Assembly (NCBI GenBank): GCA_030704615.1
Contig: CM060733.1
Location: forward strand, 13,702,001-13,766,000
Source: Takakia lepidozioides
Lineage: Eukaryota > Streptophyta > Takakiopsida > Takakiales > Takakiaceae
Direction: 5' to 3'
DNA: 64,000 nucleotides
A program made the translations under genes and the position numbers. The notes beneath the pieces are model-generated. The model was not told the DNA's origin. It saw only the letters and a program-made list of their open reading frames with translations, and searched no databases. Below, one piece after another: positions 37,501 to 47,800 of the stretch (position 1 is the stretch's first letter; the number at the start of each line of letters is the position of its first letter).

Positions 37501-38179
37501 GGAAGAGGCATCCTCGGAGGATGAGGAAAAATCCGAGAAGGAGCAGGGGGAGGAAGTTGGGATCGAGGCCGAGGAGCCCCCGGTTTACGAGTGAGTGGTG
37601 GCATTGTAAGTTGCCTCCAGATTTTGTGAGGCACCTCCCTCCGCTCTCTTATTTCATTGAAAACCCTTTCTGGTTGTGCTGGTATTGACATTCTTCAAGT
37701 GGATTTGTTCTTACTGTAGGATGCCAAGTACTGCCGGAGGGACGTCTACACCGGAGTTCATGGGCAGGAGGAACGTGCCTTTTTTTGCCAGGGGAGATTT
37801 CATGCCTAGTCCAGAAAGGGAGTACATCCTGCCTACTTATGCTGCCCGGCTTGCTTCGGTGTCCATTAGGAGGTGTTCCGAACGTAGTCGTGTACAGCAG
37901 ATTTTAGACGAGGCAAGCCTCAAGAAAATGAAGATGAGGGAGGAGGCAGCAGCTATTAGAGCCCGTCGGGCTCGTAGATTTGTGTTGGATTCTGCTGAGG
38001 AAAGTGGGGGAGAAGACGCAGAAGATTCCCAGGAGGTGAGGTGGACAGTCCCCCAAGGAGAGGACGGGATTTTTGAGAGGCATAGTGGAACTGATGCATC
38101 ACAGAGCTCGGAGGATGAGGGGGATGAGGGGGATGAGGAAGAAGGTGGGGCAAGTTCCTCGGAGGGTGTAGGAGAGTAG
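31564..38179 (+). CDS. cargo gene: ParB-like domain plus methyltransferase-like domain
   Basis: Ten exons with compatible phases: 31564-31740, 32088-33529, 33648-33837, 33940-34224, 34310-34435, 34531-34745, 35830-36954, 37043-37307, 37392-37590, 37720-38179 (about 1,494 codons). The first intron has a GC donor (CAG|GCAAGC). Residues 60-400 are charged linker with Lys runs (AKKKKKAK), likely nuclear-localising. About residue 410 to 600 resembles a ParB/Srx-type domain: IPLCRLVSLQVVRP, KMFYVWDGNHRLLAWM, then NAFIATNLSHMLFRVK. Near residue 1100, CDMILLDIPDG takes the place of a DPPY motif, followed by LLDDGGCVVVLATRG. Near 1269 come SPAFIQTLMETC and RILDLTCGTGASMWAG, then VFAFEPD, the motif order of beta-class N6/N4 DNA methyltransferases. 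ParB-plus-methyltransferase fusions are common in bacteria and phages. Exon 7 needs a one-base frame correction near 36,790. The tail is acidic. Function is inferred; DIPD instead of DPPY may mean no catalysis. Confidence 0.65.
34810..35805. repeat. array C, 190-bp units filling cargo-gene intron 6
   Basis: A 190-bp tandem repeat (two 95-bp halves), about five copies, for example starts at 34962, 35152, 35342 and 35532. Each half has GGAAATTCGGCGCC(G/A)T(A/T)TTCCAG and GTCCAGGGACTTAGCCATTT with its complement CTAAGTCCCTAG. It lies entirely within the 1,084-bp intron 34746-35829, between donor ACAG|GTACAT and acceptor TGCAG|G. Confidence 0.9.
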
Positions 38180-38242
38180 TGCCCATTCCGGCTATGACAG
38201 TTAGAACACACTTGTATAGACGTGGCTTGCCACAAAATTTGC

Positions 38243-38248
38243 AATAAA
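38243..38248 (+). promoter_or_regulatory. AATAAA polyadenylation signal of the cargo gene
   Basis: AATAAA lies 63 bp after the TAG at 38177-38179, on the coding strand and just inside the right end of the element. Position and sequence suit a 3'-end processing signal. Confidence 0.5.
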
Positions 38249-38356
38249 ATGTTGCATTTTAAGTCCACTGGTGCCACATTCCAACTTCACATGACCCTAT
38301 TTCCATGCCTCCTAACCCTATTTCCGTGGACTCACAATGGTCTGCTCATGCTTTTT

Positions 38357-38415
38357 TTTTTTCCGCTCATGCTCATGCCGCTCATGCTCATGCCGCTCAT
38401 GAAATAGCAGCCCCC
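38357..38415 (-). repeat. right terminal inverted repeat
   Basis: Read inward from 38415: GGGGGCTGCTATTTCATGAG, then GGCATGAGC and CATGAGCGG words, then an A-rich run and a further CATGAGC. It is the inverted partner of 23938-23996, with a different order of the short words. Confidence 0.85.
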
Positions 38416-38424
38416 AATCAGCTG
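38416..38424. repeat. right target-site duplication AATCAGCTG
   Basis: Exact copy of 23929-23937, placed immediately outside the right end. Confidence 0.85.
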
Positions 38425-38958
38425 TGGCCAACAACCAGATCAATACGAAAGTGACAAGTACACAGAGGGGAGGCCACACTCAAGGATTCTCCTCTCATGT
38501 CCCATGAAGAGACCAACTTATGAGTGCAATTTCAGGCTGGTTTTTTAACACTAATAGTGTAAGGACTTCTCAGTGGCCTGACAATTAATATGTCCAGTGC
38601 AATCAGTAACGTGACAAGTATGAAGTCACGAAATATAAGGCTAAAATCAAAGGTTATAGGTAGGATGTGATTTGGGAAAATGACAACGGCTGCATGTGTG
38701 AAACTTGATTTCCAATCACAGATGAGTTCTCTTCATCCAACTAATTTGTACACTTGAAGACGGCCACCCAATGCATCATCAAAAATCACACAAACAACTG
38801 GAACAGTCCTAAAAGGTTCCTGAGCAAGACTGTGATACACAATCCATTACATAAGCAATGTGGATGTGATCAAATGTTGCAGTATAGAAGGCTCAAAGTT
38901 CTTTCAAAGTTACGATGTAAAATCAATGACCATTTTCAGTGGCTTTCAGGGACCTATT

Positions 38959-39198
38959 TCAAGCGCTCAACAAGTGCTCAACAACCTTCACGATTTTCTC
39001 GCGAGTGCTCAACGCCTTGATGCCCTTGAAAACCTCTCTATCGTGTTTTTTATTCTCACCCCGCATGAAATTTGTCAACTTTCCATACATCATGTCGATG
39101 TCATTGGTTCCGAATGATTGTATTACTACACGCTCCATGTCTTTAAAAGACATCACATTCTCTTTATTCTCACTGCCAGGGAACACAGGCGCGTGCAA
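38959..39198 (-). CDS. unrecognised protein fragment
   Basis: The frame reads ENVMSFKDMERVVIQSFGTN followed by DIDMMYGKLTNFMRGE and ending VKVVEHLLSA. The composition is protein-like and the length is about 79 codons, with no start context or splice sites that I trust. It abuts a PPR fragment on the other strand, so it is probably a broken piece of a larger, unknown gene. The 530 bp before it (38,425-38,958) shows nothing recognisable. Confidence 0.3.
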   Translation of the reverse strand: MHAPVFPGSENKENVMSFKDMERVVIQSFGTNDIDMMYGKLTNFMRGENKKHDREVFKGIKALSTREKIVKVVEHLLSA

Positions 39199-39357
39199 GC
39201 CTGGCAGCCTTGGAAAAAGGCAAAGAGGTGCATGGTTGCATCGACAAAGCTGGAATTGTACCAGATGTGATTATGAACAATGCCCTCGTGGACATGTATG
39301 CAAAATGTGGGAGCATTGAGGATGCAGAGGTAGTGTTCAACAATATGGCTGAAAAAA
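39192..39357 (+). pseudogene. PPR fragment ending at a palindrome
   Basis: Reads RASLAALEKGKEVHG, then AGIVPDVIMNNALVDMYAKC, then GSIEDAEVVFNNMAEK: one and a half PLS-type PPR motifs in a single clean frame. The next expected words (…DVVSWNAM) are absent. Instead the sequence runs straight into the 26-bp GCGACCACC palindrome. The start is truncated as well. Confidence 0.8.
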
Positions 39358-39359
39358 GA

Positions 39360-39385
39360 TGCGACCACCCCTGCTGGTGGTCGCA
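39360..39385. repeat. solitary GCGACCACC palindrome
   Basis: TGCGACCACCCCTGCTGGTG followed by GTCGCA, a single unit of the kind tandemly arrayed around the hAT gene at 15-20 kb. Confidence 0.8.
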
Positions 39386-39839
39386 GCTATGAATAGCGTG
39401 CGCAGTCATGATGACAGCGCGCGCCCCGAGTGTGGAGGGGGGGCTTATAAGGCCTTGGAGGCCATTCTCTTCCTCACTTTTCTCCACACCAGGACTTGGT
39501 GGGCGATGGGATGTTGCATTCCTTGTCATTGAGTCCAAGTGGAGAGGGGTGCTATTGGTTGGGTGGGGGGTATTCTGGGCCGTTGGATTCTACGAAATCG
39601 ATGCTGAGTACCTCCCGGGAAGCCCCCCTCTAGCACCCACGTTTTTTTCATTGCACATTGCGTCATATCACTTAGAACTGCTGCGGGAGTGACACGTGCC
39701 TTTAGTACTTGGGGAGGATTCATTAGGGAATAGGATTAGGTACGATTTAGGAGGGTTGGGAGAGCATTTTTCTTAGTAAACACCTGTCGAGTAGGGGTAA
39801 GCCAAAGCCATAAATAGCGGAGGAGGAAGACAGAGGAGG

Positions 39840-42180
39840 TCATCCCAGGGATGACGATAATGAACCTGGACCTCCCAAAAAAAAACCAAAAAGGGCCAGG
39901 CGCGAACTTCGTTGGGACATATACAATGACCCCAACATTCTTGCGGAACCAGGTTGGGAAGTTTGGAAGTTGGGGCAGCGGTGGTCGCTTGGTGACTGCA
40001 GGAAATTTGTGGACTGGTGTCACATAAATCGTTTGTGGCCCAGAGATAGGCATGATCCACAAACCAAACAAAATCAAGCTAGCTTGCATTCCTGCGCCAA
40101 CCTGCTTTTCCGCCACAGGGCAGAGAAGGTACATACAACATTGTGGGGTCAACCGCTCCTCAACAACAAGGTCCCGTATTTATTTGCGGCCATGTTGTAC
40201 ACAGAGTTGATTTTATTGCGACCAGTGGATTGGCAAACTGCCACTGCGAGACAGCGTACTAGACTATACATGTTCTCTGATATCCCAGACTTGTATATAC
40301 GTCAGGGGCAGGACATCATATGGTTCGATGGAAACGACGAGGTGGAAGAATGAGGAAATGCAGACCAACCTCCAGATTATACGCCGCAACAAGTCTCCGC
40401 AGCCGGGGCTTCAACGTCTGAGGTGGAGGGGGGCGAGGTACGCTCTCCGTTGGAAGAACAGTTGGCCGCACATGAACAGCACATCAAAGACCTGCAGGAT
40501 ATTGTTCATTTGCAACGGTGGCAACTAGCGAAGTTGCTGGAAAGAATGGGGTTGGACTCTCGACAGCGTACGCGGTGTGCTTTAGGACCCGAGGCCAATC
40601 ACCAACGAGCAAGACATATTGGCGCGTCTGAATATGCCACCAATGGACATTGACCGCGTTATCGACGGGGTTGACTCAATCGGGCATGGGAATGAAGTGC
40701 AAACGTCTGAACTGGACCCAGCGAGGGTTGAGGAAGAAAGACTTGCGGCGGAGAGGGCAAGAAAATGGAAGGACCCCATAGTGGAAACTGGGGAATGTTC
40801 AGCCGTGCAAATTACATTGGCCCAAGAACAAGAATTAGAGCAGTTTGTGGGGGAACGCGAGCAAGCTAGGGCTGTTGCATATCGGTACTCAAGTGCCATG
40901 CAAATCCGATCGTGGCCATGGTTGAAGGGGAATTGGCGGAATTGGGTGACATAGGCGGGCCATCTAGCATTGCGGGAAACACGGATAGAAGAAGCGTTGT
41001 CCTCCCTCCAACGTACAGCACGTTTGTCGAATCGAAGCGTAGATAGCATCTATGCTAATTTGCAAAAGCACGACACTGTGCGTGATGTATTCACGTCGAA
41101 GTACACTGGATTCACCACATGGGGTGATGTGCATGCCATGTTTGAGCACTGTGTGCATATAATTTCCGATACCAATAACAGCATAAACTGGGATTTGGAA
41201 GTAGAGGAGGAGTGGGACATCAGGCCGAGGATGTCATCCTTCATTAATGAGGATAAATGGACGTGGATACCACAGAGCAATCCAGCGTCATGGGTAACAG
41301 ATGGTACGGTGTGCACAATGTGCCTAAACCCTTATGGACCGGAGGGAGGCTATATGCTTGGTTCATGTGGCCATTTGTTCCATCCCACATATCTCATATT
41401 GACAGCCATGCGAGCCAGCCAATGCCCTGACTGCCGTGGACCAATCCATCGACGTTTCTACGAGTTGTTTGGGTTGCAAGACAATATGCCCACAGGATAC
41501 GAGTACAACCGGTACAACATGCATTGGATGTATCGCCTTACAATTTTTTAAATTGGCAGCACTGGGGGGAGACAATGACATGGGATACTCCAAGAGAGAT
41601 GCACGCCTTGGATGCGAAGACGTTAACTAGGGTTAAAGATCCGGTGACCTTTTGGGTGACATCCAACTGGGAAATAACCGTGCGTGCTAGAGGCATACGG
41701 GACCCAGTCCAAAGGGAGTTTTTTTGCCGGAACTTGGGAGGGTTGGAGCTGTACCAGACAAAGATTCTTCCGACTGCCTGAGGATTGGGAGAGATCTATT
41801 TCTGAGGGAGTTGGAGGCCGCTAGCATCCGTTGGGAGAATATGAATGAGACGTACTGGGTGCCTCGTCGAGATGATAGGCCATTTCTTCCAGAGTTGCGC
41901 AGAGACCCCCAGCAGGAGGAGGTGTTGGACAATTTCAAGGCTGTCATCACAAGTGTGGAAAAGTATTGGCAGAACACATGGTATGACCAAGTTGCCCCTA
42001 TTCCAGGGGTGTTCTTGCCACTTCCAAACATATCGGATTTAATTGAAAAATTGCATGCCGCTGTAGGAAGAGCGACACACCCGGCTGTGGCAAATGTGGA
42101 AGAGAGTCAACACTCGCCTAGAACGATACGCATGATGGCAAGGGTGGACCACACAACACTGGGTCCCTCTTTGACCACTC
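39840..42180 (+). pseudogene. frameshifted ORF chain with RING-like finger
   Basis: Successive plus-strand frames belong to one former protein: to 40353 (WDIYNDPNILAEPGWEVWKL ... DVEE-like end), 40360-40630 (EVRSPLEEQLAAHEQHIKDL, coiled coil), 40619-40954 (acidic coiled coil), 40955-41551, 41524-41781 and 41724-42180. The fifth portion has CTMC, then GSCGHLFH, then CPDCRGPIHRRFYELFG, a RING-H2-like spacing in which the sixth ligand position is not Cys. RING fingers recruit E2 enzymes for ubiquitin transfer. At least four frame changes in 2.3 kb show decay. No family is recognised for the rest. The 3' end runs into a short terminal-repeat element at 42189. It could be cargo of another transposon. 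Confidence 0.5.
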
Positions 42181-42188
42181 GAGCCCAG

Positions 42189-42782
42189 TGTCGTGCACCT
42201 AAGCATCGTGCCACAACATACATCGCTATCCACCACACAATCTAAGCACACAATCCTAGAAAGCTATACCACAATGATAAGAGATAAGAAATGAGAGAAG
42301 TAGAAGACAATGAAAGCTCTCAAAGCATGAAGCAATCACATGAAGAACAAGCCCTAGTCCTTCCAAGTGAAATCCACTCTATCACATAAACTAAGTCAAG
42401 CCAAGGGCACCTTTGCTAAAGGAATCCACCTACAAAGCCCTCAACACACTCCCTCTCAATACCTAGAGCTATGGAGGTGAGAGAAGCTCATGGAGGCTCA
42501 ACTACAAGAAGATGAGCCTCCTCAACACTCACAAGGGGAAAACCTATCTCCATGTCTCAAGTGAGGCTCGACACCTCACTTGGCATGTGAGACCAAATGA
42601 AGTCCCAACACACAAAATATAAATATAAATATCTAAAATGTCCTAGTTAACTAGAAGTAGGTAATTCTAGATAACCATGACTAAAACCATGACAACTGTC
42701 GTGCACCTAAGCATCGTGCCACAACATACATCGTTGTCCACCACACCAATCTAAGCACACAATCCTAGAAAGCTATACCACA
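42189..42782. mobile_element. TRIM-like element with 85-bp terminal direct repeats
   Basis: Copies at 42189-42273 and 42697-42782 both begin TGTCGTGCACCTAAGCATCG and end AAGCTATACCACA, with a few differences. The repeat starts TG and ends CA as LTRs do. The 423-bp interior has no ORF. No 5-bp target duplication, primer-binding site or polypurine tract was confirmed, so it may instead be a rearranged LTR piece of the gypsy element beside it. Confidence 0.45.
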
Positions 42783-43017
42783 ATCGCCCCCCTAGCTGGT
42801 GGTTAGGTCCCTCTAACTTCAGATAGCTACAAGATGTAATAGCCACAGCCGTACTAAGTCCTCTATCACTGTCCTATTGTACTCAAACTCTATAGACCAA
42901 GAGGCGGGTACAAGAGCAACCCCATCGTTAGTTGCCGTCTTGCAATCTGTGAACTTGAGTCAGGATCTCGTGTGTTGGTCTCCTAGTAGCTTGGCCTTGC
43001 ATTTCTTGTTAGCCTTC

Positions 43018-44080
43018 CATGGTTGTATCCACTCCCACTATCCAATGCAATGCGGACAGAACCAATCCCCATCAGGAACCATCTCAAGAGGTGGAGTCAA
43101 GCATCCCATATGCCAACCTCTAGAGCATTGATCATACACCAGCATGGTGGCTGCCCCTCTAGCAGACCCACACAACATGCACCTCAAACTTGCAGGTACC
43201 ACTGCCAGGTTTGGGTCAACCCTTCCATCAACATTTGGAAGGTGACATGGGCGCAATTACGCACATGGTCCTTCCAATCATGCCATCCCGACCTTCCAAG
43301 ATCAGGACTCCTGAGGGCAACACCTCTCGAACCCTCAAAATAGTACGTCATGCAGTCACATCCAAGGTCGTAGGAGCAGTCTGCTGCAGATAAACATAGT
43401 CACCAGGGTTGAATCTCCGAACCCAGGACGATAGCCCCACCACGTATGGTAGCATACCTCAAGTATCACGATGTTGTGCATGGCAAGGTTCTCGAAAGCC
43501 ATGGGCATGACTTTCTTGAACAATCTGCACGCTGCTCACATGCACATGCCACACGTCCGGATCGTCAAGGTTAAGAACTGTAGCAGCTTCTTTGCGAATG
43601 GATGTAGGCAAATCCGGCTCTCGGCCAAAGAGAAGAAAGTATGGTGAGAAGGAGGCAAGTGATGCTTGCTTGTTGAACCTGTAGCCCATGGCTAACCAGG
43701 GTAACTGAAGGTCCCAATCTCCTAGGTGTCCCTTCTGCAAGCCATACTTGCGCAAACCCCTCTTTACTGTATGAACAACTCTCTCTGCCAAGCCATCGGC
43801 CTCAGGATGATCCCGAGAAGTGGTGCGGTGGTCTATCAAGGCCTTGTCACACAAAGCCTGAAACTCCCCCAAGAACTCTCTCCCTTGGTCCGTGAGTACC
43901 TCAGCTGGAGCACCGAATCGGCTAAGCACACAATCCAAGAATGCATACGCAGCTCCCTCACTAGCCTTATCAGGCAAGGAACCAATTCAATCCACTTGGG
44001 AGGCGTGCTCCACCATCACCAACACGTACTTGTTGTGGCGCATGGTCAGTGGCAACGGCCCTGCAAAGTCAAGACTTCAC
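43018..44080 (-). pseudogene. Ty3/gypsy integrase joined to a PHD-like finger
   Basis: Read on the minus strand: DFAGPLPLTMRHNKYVLVMV (first catalytic Asp), an in-frame TGA near 43,986, CVLSRFGAPAEVLTDQGREF (second Asp), HPEADGLAERVVHTVKRGLR (Glu), and SPYFLLFGREPDLPTSIR. After frame changes between 43,490 and 43,260 comes a C-terminal segment (VNCAHVTPCHLPNVDG), then a Cys4-His-Cys3-like finger: CMLCGSARGAATMLVYDQCS, then RGWHMGCLTPPLEMVPDG, then FCPHC. Integrase inserts element cDNA, and PHD fingers usually read histone tails. A chromatin-reading tail could guide insertion, as chromodomains do in chromoviruses. The stop and frameshifts make this copy inactive. Reverse transcriptase was not found upstream. 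Confidence 0.75.
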
Positions 44081-44235
44081 CTGTAGCCCAATCCCATGAT
44101 CGGAAGAGGGTGCAATTGTTAGAGGACTGTCTGGGACTTAGACACTTATACGGGATCTGTAGGGTACCCTTAATTTTTGCACAGACTGAGACCAACAGGA
44201 GCCTTACGGGTGACAGCAGCGAACTTTAGAAGGGG

Positions 44236-44385
44236 GTTACACAGCCCGTCACAGCTTCACACAGCCCGACACAGCCCATCACAGCCGACACAGCCCGTCA
44301 CAGCCGACACAGCCACACAGCCAGTAACAGCCCGACACAGCCAAACACAGTCGCACAGCCAGTCACAGCTTGACACAGCTGTCAC
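44236..44385. repeat. CACAGCC minisatellite
   Basis: Irregular tandem CACAGCC(CG/A)ACACAGCC words for about 150 bp (44236-44385), with variants GTCACAGC and TTCACACAGC. Confidence 0.85.
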
Positions 44386-44890
44386 GACCATAGGGAAAGA
44401 ATAGCAGGACAGGGAACGACTGTGGGGAACAACATCTGCGAAGGGAACATGTTAGTTCACGGACGACGGTTAGTGAGGGAAGCGGTTAAGAACAACGGGG
44501 AGGAAGATAAAAGGAGGAGCAGGCACTTCACGGGGGAGTTCTTGGTCATGCATGAGAGGGGATCGGGCGGAGAGCAAGAACGGAAGCAAAGATGGAGAGC
44601 AGGGTGAAGGAGGAGAGATGATTAGTAGATGCTTGTTATATGCAAAGCTGTAGTGATATTATAGAGCAGATAGAGATACAATGGCTTCGGCCTGATACCT
44701 GATAAATCATAATCTGATATTTATACGATACAATCACACCGTGTAGAGAGATCTGAGTGAAGCTGTGGAATGAATGGATGAGTTGATGGAATCCGATAGA
44801 TTGATGAAGCAAACTGATACTTAATTATCAATGGTAAGGTAGCTAACATGAATGCGAAAAGGGAAACAAATAGGAAACACCCCCATGATA

Positions 44891-47800
44891 CACTAGCTGT
44901 AGGTCATGACTGATTGTTCTGAGCGGGCTGAGTACTTAGAGATTTCCAACTCTTCTATCTTGGAGTTTCCGCCTCGGATAGCGAAGGGATGGGTGAGTAA
45001 AAGCCGCGCGACATTTGGCGACCATACTGGGGATCTGGATCTTGAACAACCAGATGTGACAGGCATCTGGTGGGATCATGGTGGATGGAGAATTAAAGAA
45101 TTTGATGTGAATCAAATTCCTTGTGAAACTGAGAAGGGAAGATGTCCAAACGATTCTTCCAGAGGTTTTTGGAATTGCCAGACGGTTGTAAAGAAAACAT
45201 TTCTAAGAGAGTGCATGATGCTGACCCAGAGTGGGGTCTGGAGAAAGGAGTGATAAAGATTTATCAGGTAGCCTGTAGAGGAAGAGCACGTTGGTTACCA
45301 ACGTTGGTTTATGTGATAGCATTGCTATCCATTAAGCGAGTAGAGTTTGAAGGCTGGGAAGACAGAAAGGTGAATGTTTATACTCATATGCATGAAGAGC
45401 TTGTACTAGGTAACGAATTGGATTCCAAAGGATATTTTGTGGATCAAACTCACACCAAGAACAGCTTTTCAGACTTGTTTGCCATATGGTTATATGGTAA
45501 CGGAGACTTCAAGTATAACCAAGGGTGCATTGAGCTTGAAAGAAACCCAGGCATATACGAGAGATATTACAGAAGAGAGTTTTGGTTATTGCCACATTAA
45601 AAGAAATGAAAGACATGGGACATTAGTGATGAAAGAGAAGCTAGACGCCAGAGATATTCAGCAAAAAGAGAAAGCTATCTGAAAGCTAATTATCCATATC
45701 TTTGGGAGAGAGGAATAGACATAGGGGAATCATCTGGACCTCTCACACCATTAAGATCAAAGAGTACATCACCCATACCGGAAGAACTAGAGTTGGATGC
45801 CACTCCTTCTGTTTCTTTGCAAGAAAGATTAAGGGAATTGGTACAGGGAAGAAGATCAATCACGAGGTGAAAGATCTGAGGTACATCCCTGGATAAAAGA
45901 TTTGACAGAAATCTTGATAAGAGTTGGCATGGAACACCAAAAGCAGGAACTCCAGTTTCTGAAGCGGAAGGTGAAGAAGGAGAAGAGGATGTGGCAGAGC
46001 CAACGGAGAGTTCAGACTCTCCAACACCATTACAGTTGAGTTACATGAGTGAAGAAGAAACCCAAGGGCAGAACTTGACAGAGAGAAGAAATTGGAAGAG
46101 GAAGAATATAAAGAAGTAGACCCAACAGCTGAGGTTGAGACTACAACCAGGACATCCAACCCGTTGGACCTGGATCAAGTGGAGCACTTGGATTACAGGC
46201 CAACGAAGGTGTCGGCTCAGGGGGATCAGGCGGGCGGCTTGGATCTGGCTCTGGGGGGACAGGGAGTGTGGGAAGTAGTGCAACTGAAGCTGGGAATACT
46301 GTGAATATCGTGGGGCCAGAAGCAAGGAGTGCTCAAGGGCCACCACTTGGTGGAAGGTCCACCACAAAAACACCAGGTCCAGAAGGACCAGCACCAGCAA
46401 GGGTGCCAGCACTTGTCAGTGGGCAGAAGGTAGGGCAGAGAGGTAGGGCCACAGATGGCGTTACAACCAACACGGCCCAAAAAACACCTTTTCAAATATA
46501 TTCAGGAAAAGGGGATCCCGATGTACACATCGCACCAATTTGAGCACATGTGTATAGTGAACAATGGAATGGCGATGATGCCAAGATGAGATTGTTTCCT
46601 TGTGTTCACTTATCAAGAAAGCAAGGGAAGGGTTGCAAGCTTCCCTGATAATCATTCCTAACCTGGAATGGCTTGAATACACATTTCGAAATAGGTTCAG
46701 GACAGTAAAACTGAGGATGAAGTGTATGGAAGTTTACAACAGTTCAAGCAAAAGAAGCATGAAACTGTTGAGGAGTATATGGAAAAGATGGAATTGATGA
46801 TGAAAAGCTGGCTGCAGTACCAGCACCCGGTTTACAGAAGACTTGGTTTGTGAGTGGATTAAGACCAGAGTTGCAAAAGAAAGTGGATATGTTACCCCAT
46901 AATACAGTGGAGGAGGCATTTGAAACTGCAAACAGAATTGAGCAATTGGGAATGCTCAGGAGAGAGAAAAGGATGATGAGGACTCTGAGGATGAGTCAGA
47001 TGAAGATGAAGAGCAAGAACTAAAAAGGAAGAGTAAGAGAAAGGAGAAGTTGAAGAGGGATAACTATGAAAAAAGATTGGAAGAAATCTTGAAGAAGTAT
47101 GCCACAGAGGCTGCAACACATTGGAGGAAGGGTGTGTATGGTGTGCGAAGTGCCAGAATGATGAAGGCATACCACCACAGAATGCCACATGAAGGAAAGA
47201 AACACTGTACTATCTGTAAAATGGATAATCATTCTACTGAGAATTGTTACTACAACAGAAGGACAGCTGCAAGAGAACCTAGGCAAGTAAGGGTGCATCA
47301 GGTGCAGCCCCAGCCAAGAAGAAACAATGATCAGGACCACTATGGTAGGTCTGGTGGTTATAACAATGGCATGGAAGGGAGAGGTAATTCAAGAGGAAAA
47401 TTACCAAGGAAATTCCAGAGGCAACTATCAGGGAACCCAAGGGGGAATTACCAGCCCGGGAATCAGGATTATAGAAATAATCCAAGAACAGACCAAGGGC
47501 GAGGACCCAATGGTGAAGAACTATGTTACTATTGTAATCAGTCAGGACACGCAGGGCAGCCTGTTCATTCTGGATAAGACACCAGAATGAGATGAGAGCT
47601 CCTATGAATGAGGGCCTAGTGGTGGCAGCTCACATGGTTAGGCCATGTGTTTGTATACCAGAAGTAAGTACAATGATAGTAACCAGAAGCAAAGCCAAAC
47701 TAATACCTCCAGAGCTAAGGAAGATGATGATAATGAAGATGGCAGTGATATGCCTGAAGATGAAGAGACTTGGAAAGATGAGAAGGAACTGCACAAGGAA

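Larger units (their letters stand above)
23938..38415. mobile_element. 14.5-kb cargo-bearing MULE
   Basis: Both outer ends carry the inverted sequence G-x-GG-x-x-T-GCTATTTCATGAGC, followed by tandem CATGAGCGG/CATGAG words, and both are bordered by AATCAGCTG. Inside are a minus-strand MULE transposase gene, a plus-strand ten-exon cargo gene, and three families of arrays that share the ATTCGGCGCC core. The arrays on the left (24.2-24.6 kb) and in the cargo intron (34.8-35.8 kb) also share GGACTTAGCCA and TTTTCGG words, so the interior was assembled as one unit and is not a set of chance neighbours. Both genes contain frameshifts, so this copy may be non-autonomous now. Confidence 0.85.

Noticed and set aside
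43038-43256. Stand-alone PHD-finger gene
   Set aside because: The finger follows integrase C-terminal sequence on the same strand, so it is part of the retroelement polyprotein remnant.
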